From positions 1,874,501 through 1,938,500 of the forward strand of contig NZ_VFNX01000001.1 in the NCBI RefSeq assembly GCF_006715785.1: a DNA stretch of 64,000 nt, in the 5' to 3' direction. The notes below the pieces were generated by a model. It had not been told where the DNA came from, did not search any database, and saw only the letters and a program-made list of their open reading frames with translations. Position numbers and translations under genes: made by a program. Shown here one piece after another: positions 25,425 to 33,319 of this stretch. How positions within the stretch are numbered: position 1 is the stretch's first letter; the number at the start of each line of letters is the position of its first letter. Source of the stretch: Streptomyces puniciscabiei (lineage in GTDB: Bacteria > Actinomycetota > Actinomycetes > Streptomycetales > Streptomycetaceae).

Positions 25425-25559
25425 CGCCAGGGGTCCCCACGCTCCGTGCCGGCCTGTGCCGGACGCTGAATCTGTCTGGCTCCGATCGTGCCATGCGAGT
25501 CTGACAGTTAGGGTCACAGGCGGTTGTGCTGCGGGACGTACTAGGAGAGGTCACAGCGG

Positions 25560-26420
25560 ATGCTCAGGCTGGGCAGGCGGGAATTCGGGCCCCATGAGCC
25601 GGTGGTCATGGCGATCGTCAACCGGACTCCGGACTCCTTCTACGACCAGGGGGCCACGTTCCGCGACGAGCCGGCTCTCGCGCGCGTGGAGCAGGCGGTG
25701 GCCGAGGGTGCGGCGATCGTGGACATCGGCGGGGTGAAGGCCGGGCCGGGCGAGGAGGTCACGGCCGAGGAGGAGGCGCGGCGGACGGTCGGTTTCGTGG
25801 CCGAGGTACGGCGGCGCTTCCCGGACGTGATCATCAGCGTGGACACCTGGCGGGCCGAGGTCGGCGAGGCGGTGTGCGAGGCGGGGGCGGATCTGCTGAA
25901 CGACGCGTGGGGTGGCGTCGACCCGGGGCTCGCGGAGGTCGCCGCGCGGTACGGCGTGGGGCTGGTGTGCACGCACGCGGGGGGTGTGCAGCCGCGTACG
26001 CGTCCGCACCGGGTGACGTACGACGACGTCATGGCCGACATCCTGGACGTCACGGTGGGTCTGGCCGAGCGGGCGGTCGCGCTCGGCGTGCCGCGGGAGT
26101 CGGTGCTGATCGATCCCGGGCACGACTTCGGGAAGAACACGCGGCACAGTCTGGAGGCGACGCGGCGGCTGGACGAGATGGTCGCCACGGGGTGGCCGGT
26201 GCTGGTGTCGCTGTCCAACAAGGACTTCGTGGGTGAGACGCTGGACCGGCCGGTGAAGGAGCGGTTGATCGGTACGTTGGCGACGACCGCGGTGTCCGCG
26301 TGGCTGGGGGCGCAGGTGTACCGGGTGCACGAAGTGGCCGAGACCCGCCAGGTCCTGGAGATGGTCGCGTCCATCGCCGGCCACCGGGTCCCTGCGGTGG
26401 CTCGCCGGGGTCTGGCCTAG
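25560..26420 (+). CDS. folP2: Dihydropteroate synthase paralogue, FolP2 type
   Basis: 286 aa TIM barrel. The pterin-side motif reads NRTPDSFYDQG instead of NVTPDSFSDGG, the pABA/sulfonamide loop GGESTRPG is replaced by GGVKAGPG, and the usual SRK of strand 7-8 is LSNKDF. DPGHDFGKN and HEV near the end are kept. It therefore belongs with mycobacterial FolP2, reported to lack dihydropteroate synthase activity, rather than the folate enzyme. Role unknown; in mycobacteria its neighbour is a glucosyl-3-phosphoglycerate synthase gene. ATG preceded by GGAGAGG. Confidence 0.85.
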   Translation: MLRLGRREFGPHEPVVMAIVNRTPDSFYDQGATFRDEPALARVEQAVAEGAAIVDIGGVKAGPGEEVTAEEEARRTVGFVAEVRRRFPDVIISVDTWRAEVGEAVCEAGADLLNDAWGGVDPGLAEVAARYGVGLVCTHAGGVQPRTRPHRVTYDDVMADILDVTVGLAERAVALGVPRESVLIDPGHDFGKNTRHSLEATRRLDEMVATGWPVLVSLSNKDFVGETLDRPVKERLIGTLATTAVSAWLGAQVYRVHEVAETRQVLEMVASIAGHRVPAVARRGLA

Positions 26421-26448
26421 GGACCAGGGGTCGCGTGTCCCCTGGTCC
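26421..26448. terminator. Terminator between folP2 and LOG-family genes
   Basis: ggaccagggg / cccctggtcc, perfect 10-base arms with an 8-base loop, beginning immediately after the folP2 stop and ending 20 bases before the convergent stop. Confidence 0.85.
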
Positions 26449-26467
26449 CTTCGGTCGGAGGCCCGCG

Positions 26468-27226
26468 CTAGCGGCCCGCCTCCTTCGACACCAGGGCCAC
26501 CGCCTCCTCCACGTCGTCCGTGACGTGGAACAGAAGCAGGTCCTTCTCCGCCGCCTTCCCCTGGGCCACCAGGGTGTTCTTCAGCCAGGACACCAGGCCG
26601 CCCCAGTACTCGCTGCCGAAGAGGACGATCGGGAAGCGGGTGACCTTCTGGGTCTGGACCAGGGTCAGCGCCTCGAAGAGTTCGTCGAGGGTGCCGAGCC
26701 CGCCGGGCAGGACCACGAAACCCTGCGCGTACTTCACGAACATCATCTTGCGGACGAAGAAGTAGCGGAAGTTCAGGCCGATGTCGACGTAGGGGTTCAG
26801 GCCCTGCTCGAAGGGCAGCTCGATGCCGAGGCCGACCGAGACGCCGCCCGCCTCGCAGGCGCCCCTGTTGGCCGCCTCCATCGCGCCCGGCCCGCCGCCC
26901 GTGATCACGGCCCAGCCCGCCTCCACCAGGCCCCGGCCGAGCCGCACCCCGGCGTCGTACTCCGGCGAGTCCACCGGCGTACGTGCCGAGCCGAACACAC
27001 TGATGGCGGGCGGGAGTTCGGCCAGTGTGCCGAAGCCCTCGATGAACTCCGACTGGATGCGCAGCACGCGCCAGGGGTCGGTGTGGACCCAGTCCGAGGG
27101 GCCACCGGCGTCCAGCAGCCGCTGGTCCGTCGTACTCGCCGTCACCTGTCCTCGGCGGCGGAGGACCGGTCCCAGCCGCTGCTCGTCCGGCGGGATCTTC
27201 TTCCCCTCGGGGTTGCCGGTAGGCAT
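26468..27226 (-). CDS. LOG-family protein (TIGR00730), phosphoribohydrolase-like
   Basis: 252 aa from ATG 27226 behind GGAGGGAG. Rossmann-like fold with FGSART, VITGGGPGAMEAANRGA and the catalytic PGGLGTLDELFE motif of LOG proteins, which release free bases from nucleoside 5'-monophosphates (cytokinin activation in plants, possibly nucleotide salvage in bacteria). The N-terminal 60 residues are charged and variable. A perfect 16-bp palindrome lies 64 bases upstream. Confidence 0.88.
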   Translation of the reverse strand: MPTGNPEGKKIPPDEQRLGPVLRRRGQVTASTTDQRLLDAGGPSDWVHTDPWRVLRIQSEFIEGFGTLAELPPAISVFGSARTPVDSPEYDAGVRLGRGLVEAGWAVITGGGPGAMEAANRGACEAGGVSVGLGIELPFEQGLNPYVDIGLNFRYFFVRKMMFVKYAQGFVVLPGGLGTLDELFEALTLVQTQKVTRFPIVLFGSEYWGGLVSWLKNTLVAQGKAAEKDLLLFHVTDDVEEAVALVSKEAGR

Positions 27227-27289
27227 GTGCGCTCCCTCCGCTCGGGGGTGGTTCCACCTCAGCGTAGATCCACACCGGTTACGGAGGGG

Positions 27290-27305
27290 GGACATACGTA
27301 TGTCC
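27290..27305. promoter_or_regulatory. Perfect 16-bp palindrome GGACATACGTATGTCC
   Basis: Located between dapE (ending 27353) and the LOG gene (starting 27226), both on the minus strand. The symmetry is complete over 16 bases and it is AT-rich at the centre, as expected for a dimeric repressor site. The cognate regulator is not in the window. Confidence 0.55.
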
Positions 27306-27352
27306 GGCACGCGTGCGCCGTACGGGCGACGCGTGCCGTCCCGCGCGGCGGC

Positions 27353-28432
27353 CTACGCGGTGAGCCAGTTCCGCAGGCGCTCCTCGCCCGCCAGGATCTT
27401 CGCCGTCTCCACCCGCTCGTCGCGCTTGTGGGCCAAGTGCGGGTTGCCCGGGCCGTAGTTGACGGCCGGGATGCCGAGCGCGGAGAAGCGGGAGACGTCC
27501 GTCCAGCCGTACTTGGGGCGGGGCGTGCCGCCCACCGCCTCGATGAAGGCCGCGGCGGCCGGGTGGGAGAGGCCGGGCAGCGCGCCGCCGCTGTGGTCGT
27601 CGACCACGAACTCCGCCACGCCGCAGTCCGCGAACACCTCGCGGACGTGCGCGATCGCCTCCTCCTCGGTGCGGTCGGGGGCGTAGCGGAAGTTGACCGT
27701 CACCACGCACTCGTCGGGGATGACGTTGCCGGCGACCCCGCCGCTGATGCCCACCGCGTTCAGGCCCTCGCGGTACTCCAGGCCGTCGATCACGGGGTAG
27801 CGGGGCTCGTAGGCGGCCAGCCGGGCCAGGATCGGGGACGCCGCGTGGATGGCGTTGGAGCCCATCCAGGAGCGCGCCGAGTGGGCCCGCTCGCCCGTCG
27901 TCCTCAGCAGCACCCGCAGGGTGCCCTGGCAGCCGCCCTCGACCTCGCCGTCGGACGGCTCCAGCAGGACCGCGAAGTCGCCCTCCAGCCACTCCGGGTG
28001 GGCCATGGCCACGTGCCTGAGGCCGTTCAGTTCGGCGGCGACCTCCTCGTTGTCGTAGAAGACGAAGGTGAGGTCGCGGTTGGGAGCGGGGACCGTGGCC
28101 GCGATGCGCAGCTGCACCGCGACGCCCGACTTCATGTCGCAGGTGCCGCAGCCCCACAGCACGCCGTCCTCGTCCAGGCGCGAGGGCACGTTGTCCGCGA
28201 TCGGGACCGTGTCGATGTGGCCGGCCAGGATCACGCGCTCGGCGCGGCCCAGGTTCGTACGGGCGATCACGTTGTTGCCGTAGCGGTCGACCGTCAGGTG
28301 CGGCAGGGCGCGCAGGGCGGTCTCGATCGCGTCCGCGAGCGGCTTCTCGGTGCCGCTCTCGGAGGGGAAGTCCACGAGCTGTGCGGTGAGTGCGGCGGCG
28401 TCGAGCGTGAGGTCAAGCGAGGTGTCGGCCAT
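27353..28432 (-). CDS. dapE: Succinyl-diaminopimelate desuccinylase
   Basis: 359 aa M20 metallopeptidase. GHIDTVP near 71-77, GTCDMKSG near 96-103, the YDNEE pair near 126-130 (general base and metal Glu) and ERAHSARSWMGSNAIH near 181-196 are all intact. It makes LL-diaminopimelate for lysine and peptidoglycan. Start ATG 28432 has no SD but has TAGGGT ending seven bases upstream, so a leaderless message is likely. It is 17 codons from no other gene; the lysozyme-like gene is divergent. Confidence 0.92.
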   Translation of the reverse strand: MADTSLDLTLDAAALTAQLVDFPSESGTEKPLADAIETALRALPHLTVDRYGNNVIARTNLGRAERVILAGHIDTVPIADNVPSRLDEDGVLWGCGTCDMKSGVAVQLRIAATVPAPNRDLTFVFYDNEEVAAELNGLRHVAMAHPEWLEGDFAVLLEPSDGEVEGGCQGTLRVLLRTTGERAHSARSWMGSNAIHAASPILARLAAYEPRYPVIDGLEYREGLNAVGISGGVAGNVIPDECVVTVNFRYAPDRTEEEAIAHVREVFADCGVAEFVVDDHSGGALPGLSHPAAAAFIEAVGGTPRPKYGWTDVSRFSALGIPAVNYGPGNPHLAHKRDERVETAKILAGEERLRNWLTA

Positions 28433-28439
28433 GGCGTCG

Positions 28440-28445
28440 ACCCTA
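28440..28445 (-). promoter_or_regulatory. -10 box TAGGGT, leaderless dapE mRNA
   Basis: TAGGGT, seven bases, ATG on the minus strand; TAGRRT is the Streptomyces housekeeping -10 form. The -35 is poor. Confidence 0.45.
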
Positions 28446-28517
28446 GCGCGCCACCCTCCTGGGCCTGGGGTAAGCGCTGTCCGGACGACCCCACGTGAGG
28501 CCCCGGCGGGCCTCCAG

Positions 28518-28523
28518 TACCTT
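28518..28523 (+). promoter_or_regulatory. -10 box TACCTT, leaderless lysozyme-like gene
   Basis: TACCTT, six bases, GTG 28530. No ribosome-binding site is visible, so leaderless initiation at GTG is inferred. Confidence 0.4.
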
Positions 28524-28529
28524 GTACGC

Positions 28530-29522
28530 GTGCCAGAGCCGTCCCCCACCCGTCCCAAACGCCGCGGCCGCCTCTTCCGTTTCGGCGCGGCCCTGTTGGT
28601 CCTGTGCGGCGTCGCCGCGTACCTCGTGGTGCAGTACGTCACCGGAGGCGGCGGAGCGCGCGGCTGCAAGGTGGTGTCGGCCGAGGGTGACGGAACGTCG
28701 TACGAGTTCACCCCGGAGCAGGCGGTGAACGCGGCGACGATCGCGGCCGTCGGCACCGGGCGCGGGATGCCCGAGCGCGCGGTGACGATCGCGCTGGCGA
28801 CCGCCCTGCAGGAGTCGGGGCTGCGCAACGTCGAGCACGGCGACCGGGACTCGCTGGGCCTGTTCCAGCAGCGGCCCTCGCAGGGCTGGGGCACCGAGCA
28901 GCAGATCATGGACCCGGCGTACGCGGCGGGCATCTTCTACGCGCACCTGGCCAAGGTGCCGCACTACACCGGTCTGCCGCTGACCGAGGCGGCCCAGGAG
29001 GTCCAGCGCAGCGGCTATCCGGAGGCCTACGCCAAGCACGAGCCGGACGCACAGCTGCTGGCGGCGGCGCTGACCGGGCGCGCGGCGGCCACGCTGACCT
29101 GCGACGGACGCCCGGCGACCACGGCCTCGGCGACGGGTCCGGACGCCGTACGGGCCGCGTTGGTACGGGACTTCGGGCGGGACGCGCTGCAGGAGACCGG
29201 TGCGGAGGTGGGCGGTACGCCCGTGCCGTCGCCCTCTCCCTCGCCGAGCGTGACCGCGACCGCGCAGGGGCGGACCGTGACCGTGCCGGTGCCGCAGGGC
29301 ACGAAGGTGGACACGATCGGGCGCGGCGAGCGGCAGCGGGGCTGGCAGCTGGCGCAGTGGGCCGTGGCCAACTCCTCGGCGCTGCACATCCAGCGGGTGT
29401 CGTACGCGGGCCGGGAGTGGGCCGCGGGCAGCGGCGGCGGGCAGTGGAAGGCGGCCGCTTCCGGCGGGTCCGGCGGCGCGGGCGCGGCGCTGGGGGTCGT
29501 CCGGATCGAGACCGGACAGTAG
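28530..29522 (+). CDS. Membrane-anchored lysozyme-fold (lytic transglycosylase-like) protein
   Basis: 330 aa from GTG 28530. A basic n-region and TM anchor (FRFGAALLVLCGVAAYLVVQYV) are followed by an extracellular domain in which ALATALQESGLRN and DSLGLFQQRPSQGWG match the catalytic-Glu and Gly-Leu-Phe/Met-Gln motifs of soluble lytic transglycosylases. A Pro/Ser linker and a small C-terminal domain (WQLAQWAVANSSALHIQRVSYAGREWAA) follow. It probably acts on or binds peptidoglycan. Such proteins are often mislabelled heavy-metal transporter. Confidence 0.75.
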   Translation: MPEPSPTRPKRRGRLFRFGAALLVLCGVAAYLVVQYVTGGGGARGCKVVSAEGDGTSYEFTPEQAVNAATIAAVGTGRGMPERAVTIALATALQESGLRNVEHGDRDSLGLFQQRPSQGWGTEQQIMDPAYAAGIFYAHLAKVPHYTGLPLTEAAQEVQRSGYPEAYAKHEPDAQLLAAALTGRAAATLTCDGRPATTASATGPDAVRAALVRDFGRDALQETGAEVGGTPVPSPSPSPSVTATAQGRTVTVPVPQGTKVDTIGRGERQRGWQLAQWAVANSSALHIQRVSYAGREWAAGSGGGQWKAAASGGSGGAGAALGVVRIETGQ

Positions 29523-29654
29523 TACGGGAGATCACCCCGAGGGGTTGTACGGCGCCGGTCCGGGCGGCGGTTCGGACGGGACGCGTGCCGTCTCGGGGAT
29601 TCCTTGGAAAACCAGGGCTGTAAGGATTCTGCGCGGGTTTTGGGCGGATGTTCT

Positions 29655-29695
29655 TTGCCCGTTTTTATCCACACCTGATAATGCGATGCGTTATC
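29655..29695 (+). promoter_or_regulatory. Candidate promoter with overlapping 19-bp dyad
   Basis: TTGCCC (29655-29660), 16 bases, GATAAT (29677-29682). The -10 is the left arm of a near-palindrome GATAATGCGATGCGTTATC (29677-29695), and TTATCC recurs at 29665 and 29691. Leader to the next start is about 125 bases. AT-rich compared with its surroundings. Confidence 0.45.
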
Positions 29696-29810
29696 CATTC
29701 TTTACCTGGGGCGTCCGCAACCTTCACGGGCTTCGAGCGGTAGTCACGGCGTCCGGGCCACGACACGGACCCGGACACAGACACCGTTCTCTCCCGTCGA
29801 ATGGAGCATC

Positions 29811-30224
29811 ATGTCCCTCCCTCTGACCCGCCGGATCGCCCGTGCCGCGCTGCTCGTCGCAGCGGGAGCGGCAGCCGGGGTCGGTGCGGCCGGCTCCGCC
29901 GGTGCGGCCACGAGCCTGCCGGCGACCCCGAACGTGGGTGGCCTGTCCGCTCTGGACACGGCACACGCCGGCAGCACCGTCGACGGTGCCGCGCAGAACG
30001 TCACCTCCCTGGCAGGCCACACGGGCGGCAAGGCGGTCGAGCAGACGGTGCCGGCCGCGGGCAAGGCCACGGGCGGTGCCCTGAAGAAGACGGCGCCGGT
30101 GGCGCAGCAGGCCGCGGGCGGTGCCGCCGGGGCGGCGGGGCAGGCCCTCGGGGGCGCCGCGTCCAACGCCTCGAAGACCGGCGTGCCGAACCTGCCGGTG
30201 CAGGGGCTGCCGTCGCTCGGCTGA
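29811..30224 (+). CDS. Small secreted Ala/Gly-rich protein
   Basis: 137 aa. Sec signal peptide (RRIARAALLVAAGAAAGVGAAGSAGAA, cleavage near residue 33) and a mature part rich in Ala, Gly, Val, Gln and Lys with degenerate AAGKATGGALKK / AGGAAGAAGQALGG repeats, ending PNLPVQGLPSLG. There are no Cys residues. Streptomyces homologues are often labelled ATP-binding protein without a P-loop; none is present here. Possibly a structural wall or surface protein (inference). SD GGAG. Confidence 0.75.
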   Translation: MSLPLTRRIARAALLVAAGAAAGVGAAGSAGAATSLPATPNVGGLSALDTAHAGSTVDGAAQNVTSLAGHTGGKAVEQTVPAAGKATGGALKKTAPVAQQAAGGAAGAAGQALGGAASNASKTGVPNLPVQGLPSLG

Positions 30225-30244
30225 GCGCCCGGTTCTGACCGGTG

Positions 30245-30274
30245 ACGGGGTCCAGGGAGTTCCCTGGACCCCGT
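30245..30274. terminator. Terminator between secreted-protein gene and dapC
   Basis: acggggtccaggga / tccctggaccccgt, perfect 14-base arms with a 2-base centre, in the convergent gap. Confidence 0.85.
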
Positions 30275-30279
30275 TCGTC

Positions 30280-31377
30280 TTATGCCGTCAGGCGCTTCAC
30301 CGCTGCCTGGACGCGTTCGTCCGTCGCCGTCAGGGCGACGCGTACGAACTTCTCGCCCGCCTCGCCGTAGAAGTCGCCGGGGGCGACGAGAATGCCGCGG
30401 TCGGCCAGGTGGGCGACCGTCCGCCAGCAGGACTCGTCCCTCGTGGCCCACAGGTACAGGCTCGCCTCGCTGTGTTCGATGCGGAAGCCGTGGCCCAGCA
30501 GGGCGGCCCGCAGGGCCTCGCGGCGGGCGGCGTAGCGCTCACGCTGGACGCGGACGTGCTCGTCGTCGCCGAGCGCCGCCACCACGGCCGCCTGGGTCGG
30601 CGCCGGGGTCATCATGCCGCCGTGCTTGCGGATCTCCAGCAGCGGGCCCAGGACGGCCGGGTCGCCGGCGATGAAGGCCGCGCGGTAGCCGGCCAGGTTG
30701 GAGCGCTTGGACAGGGAGTGGACGGCCACGATGCCGTCGTAGGAGCCGCCGTTGACGTCCGGGTGCAGGACCGAGACCGGGTCGGCCTCCCAGCCCAGTT
30801 CCAGGTAGCACTCGTCGGAGAACAGCAGCACACCGTGCTCGCGGGCCCAGGCCACGATGTCCGTCAGTTCCTGCTTCGACAGCACCTTGCCCGTCGGGTT
30901 CGACGGCGAGTTCAGCCACAGGAGCTTCAGGCCCGCCGGGTCCAGGTCGCGCGGGTCGTCGTAGACCTCGTACTCGGCGCGGGCGAGGCGGGCGCCGACC
31001 TCGTAGGTGGGGTAGGCGAGGCGCGGGTAGGCCACCTTGTCGCCGGGGCCGAGGCCCAGCTGGGTCGGCAGCCACGCGACCAGTTCCTTGGAGCCGACGA
31101 CCGGCAGGACATGGCGGTGGGTGACACCTCGGGCGCCCAGTCGGCGCTCCAGCCAGCCGGTGATCGCGTCGCGCAGCGCCGGGGTGCCCCAGACGGTCGG
31201 GTAGCCCGGGGAGTCGGCCGCGTCGATCAGGGCCTTCTGGATCGGTTCGGGCACCGGGTCGACCGGGGTGCCCACGGAGAGGTCGACGATCCCGTCGGGG
31301 TGCGCGGCGGCCGTCTTCTTGTACGGCTCCAGCTTGTCCCAGGGGAAGGTGGGGAGCCGGTCGGAGACTGCGGACAC
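30280..31377 (-). CDS. dapC: N-succinyldiaminopimelate aminotransferase
   Basis: 365 aa fold-type I PLP enzyme from GTG 31377 (MSAVSDRLPTFPWDKLEPY). NSPSNPTGKV, SDECYLELGW and the PLP-lysine motif SLSKRSNLAGYR are intact. DapC identity rests on the adjoining fdxA gene, the dapE gene nearby and the same pair recalled in mycobacteria (fdxC-dapC). A longer TTG 31410 start is possible. It lies 127 bases after fdxA, separated from it by a long hairpin. Confidence 0.88.
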   Translation of the reverse strand: MSAVSDRLPTFPWDKLEPYKKTAAAHPDGIVDLSVGTPVDPVPEPIQKALIDAADSPGYPTVWGTPALRDAITGWLERRLGARGVTHRHVLPVVGSKELVAWLPTQLGLGPGDKVAYPRLAYPTYEVGARLARAEYEVYDDPRDLDPAGLKLLWLNSPSNPTGKVLSKQELTDIVAWAREHGVLLFSDECYLELGWEADPVSVLHPDVNGGSYDGIVAVHSLSKRSNLAGYRAAFIAGDPAVLGPLLEIRKHGGMMTPAPTQAAVVAALGDDEHVRVQRERYAARREALRAALLGHGFRIEHSEASLYLWATRDESCWRTVAHLADRGILVAPGDFYGEAGEKFVRVALTATDERVQAAVKRLTA

Positions 31378-31411
31378 GGGAATCAGGCTCTCTTTCGTAC
31401 GGTGCGGCAAA

Positions 31412-31467
31412 CGCCTCGGTCCCGCACGGCGGCGATCTGGGCGATCGGGCCGTACGGGACCGAGGCG
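31412..31467 (-). terminator. 19-bp inverted repeat between fdxA and dapC
   Basis: Arms 31412-31430 and 31449-31467 pair over 19 bases with one mismatch, around an 18-base loop. It lies downstream of fdxA and 34 bases upstream of the dapC start, so it could terminate or attenuate read-through. Confidence 0.7.
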
Positions 31468-31503
31468 GCGCGGCGGTGTGCGGGCCGCTTGGCGCTCAGA
31501 CGG

Positions 31504-31824
31504 TCACTCGCCCTGCGGCGGCAGCGCGGCGACGAACGGGTGGTCGCGCTCGATCAGCCCCAGCTTGCTGGCGCCGCCGGGAGAGCCGAGCTCGTCGAAG
31601 AACTCGACGTTCGCCTTGTAGTAGTCCTTCCACTCCTCCGGGACGTCGTCCTCGTAGAAGATCGCCTCGACCGGGCAGACCGGCTCACAGGCACCACAGT
31701 CGACGCATTCGTCCGGGTGGATGTACAAGGACCGGGAGCCCTCGTAAATGCAGTCGACCGGGCACTCCTCGATGCACGCCTTGTCCTTGACGTCGACACA
31801 AGGCTGCGCGATGACGTAGGTCAC
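31504..31824 (-). CDS. fdxA: Seven-iron ferredoxin
   Basis: 106 aa from GTG 31824 behind GAGGAGGAA. Cys9, Cys17, Cys21 and CPVDC, then CVDCGACEPVCPVEAIF, give the [3Fe-4S][4Fe-4S] pattern, and the C-terminal extension is typical of FdxA. An electron carrier, probably to cytochrome P450s or oxidoreductases. Confidence 0.95.
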   Translation of the reverse strand: MTYVIAQPCVDVKDKACIEECPVDCIYEGSRSLYIHPDECVDCGACEPVCPVEAIFYEDDVPEEWKDYYKANVEFFDELGSPGGASKLGLIERDHPFVAALPPQGE

Positions 31825-31964
31825 GCTGTCGTTCCTCCTCGATAGGGCGCTGGCGGGCCTCCTCAGGCTCCGCCGCCTGGCGCGCGGGAGCGCGGCGTCG
31901 TCGATGCCCGCCCCTAGTATCTCCGTTCCGGGGCATGATCCGAACAGGAGGGGTGAACTGACCA

Positions 31965-33290
31965 GTGGAAATCTCGGCTGCAGGACGTCTGGAAGTCCGC
32001 ATCACCCCTGCTGACGTGGGGAAACGTGTCTCCGTACGGCGGTTGAGCGAACCCGGCGCGGCGCAGGAGAAGTTCACCGACACGGTGGGTGTTCTCACAT
32101 CATGGGACGGTGGCGTGCTCATGATCACACGGCGGGACGGGCGGAGCGTCCGGATCGCCGAGTCCGCGCTGGTCGCGGGCAAGGTGGTACCGGCCGCCCC
32201 GGCGCGCCGCCGGGGGCCCGCCGCCTCGTACGAGGAGCTCGCTCGGGTCTGCTCGCGCGGCTGGCGGCCGCTGGAGACCGAGCGGCTCGGCGAGTGGGAG
32301 CTGCGGGCGTCCGGCGGGTTCACCCGGCGGGCCAACAGCGTGCTCCCGCTCGGCGACCCCGGCCTGCCCCTCGACGCGGCCCTTGCCGCCGTACGACGCT
32401 GGTACGGCGAGCGTGGCCTGCCCGCCTACGTCCAGACGGCCACGGGTGCCGAGGGCACGCAGGAGCTGCTGTGCGCGGAGCTGGAGCGGCGCGGCTGGGT
32501 GCGGGAGGTGACCGCCGAGGTGTGGACCGGCGCCCTGGCGCCGGTCGCCGACCGGGCCGAGGGCACCGGTGTGGCGCTGTCCCGGCAGGCGGACGAGGCG
32601 TGGCTCGCCCGGTACCGGCGCAAGGGGGTGAGCGAGGTGGCCCTGCGGGTGCTCGGTGGGGGTCCGTCGGTGTGGTTCGCGACCGTGCCCGGTGCCGGGG
32701 GCGAGGCGCCGGCGGCGATCGGGCGGTGTGTCGTGGACGGGCGGTGGGCCGGGTTCGCGGCGGTCGAGGTGGATCCCGGGCGGCGCCGGCAGGGCCTCGC
32801 CACCGAGGTGATGGCCGCGCTGGCCCGGCGGGCGCTGGACGAGGGCGCGTCGGCGGCCTGGCTGCAGGTCGAGACGGACAACGAGGGGGCCCGCGCGTTG
32901 TACACCGCACTGGACTTCACGCCGCACTTCACGTACCACCACTACCGGGAACCGGACGCGGCGACGCCGGAGGAGCAGCAGGAGGAGACGGGCGGCTCCA
33001 CGGACCGGCACCGCGGCCGGCCGACGAAAGCACCCGCCGGCATCCAGCCGCCGGCCGACCGCGACACGGCCACGGGCACACCGGGCGGGCGAAGCCACGC
33101 CACCCCACCCACCGACCGCCAGGCCGAAGGCCATGCCCAAGCAGCCCAAGGCCTCGGCCGGACCACAGGCCCGGGCGCGAGCGCGGTGGGCCGCTGGAGC
33201 CACATCGCCGAGACCGTCGGCCGCCAGGACCCGGGAGTCGGCCGGGACGGAGGCGAAGAGGCGGACGATTCCGGTCCGGTCGGGTCGTAG
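31965..33290 (+). CDS. GNAT N-acetyltransferase with SH3-like N-terminus and long disordered tail
   Basis: 441 aa from GTG 31965 behind AGGAGGGG. Residues 8-78 resemble a small beta-barrel (VRITPADVGKRVSVRR...GVLTSWDGGVLMITRRDG). The GNAT domain spans about 185-330 with motif A EVDPGRRRQGLATEV at 268-282 and NEGARALYTALDF at 306-318. Residues 331-441 form a hydrophilic tail rich in Gly, Thr, Arg and Gln with no domain. Without the tail the length fits the family. Substrate unknown. Confidence 0.82.
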   Translation: MEISAAGRLEVRITPADVGKRVSVRRLSEPGAAQEKFTDTVGVLTSWDGGVLMITRRDGRSVRIAESALVAGKVVPAAPARRRGPAASYEELARVCSRGWRPLETERLGEWELRASGGFTRRANSVLPLGDPGLPLDAALAAVRRWYGERGLPAYVQTATGAEGTQELLCAELERRGWVREVTAEVWTGALAPVADRAEGTGVALSRQADEAWLARYRRKGVSEVALRVLGGGPSVWFATVPGAGGEAPAAIGRCVVDGRWAGFAAVEVDPGRRRQGLATEVMAALARRALDEGASAAWLQVETDNEGARALYTALDFTPHFTYHHYREPDAATPEEQQEETGGSTDRHRGRPTKAPAGIQPPADRDTATGTPGGRSHATPPTDRQAEGHAQAAQGLGRTTGPGASAVGRWSHIAETVGRQDPGVGRDGGEEADDSGPVGS

Positions 33291-33319
33291 AACCGCCCGT
33301 GGAAGGGCATGAGCCTGGC

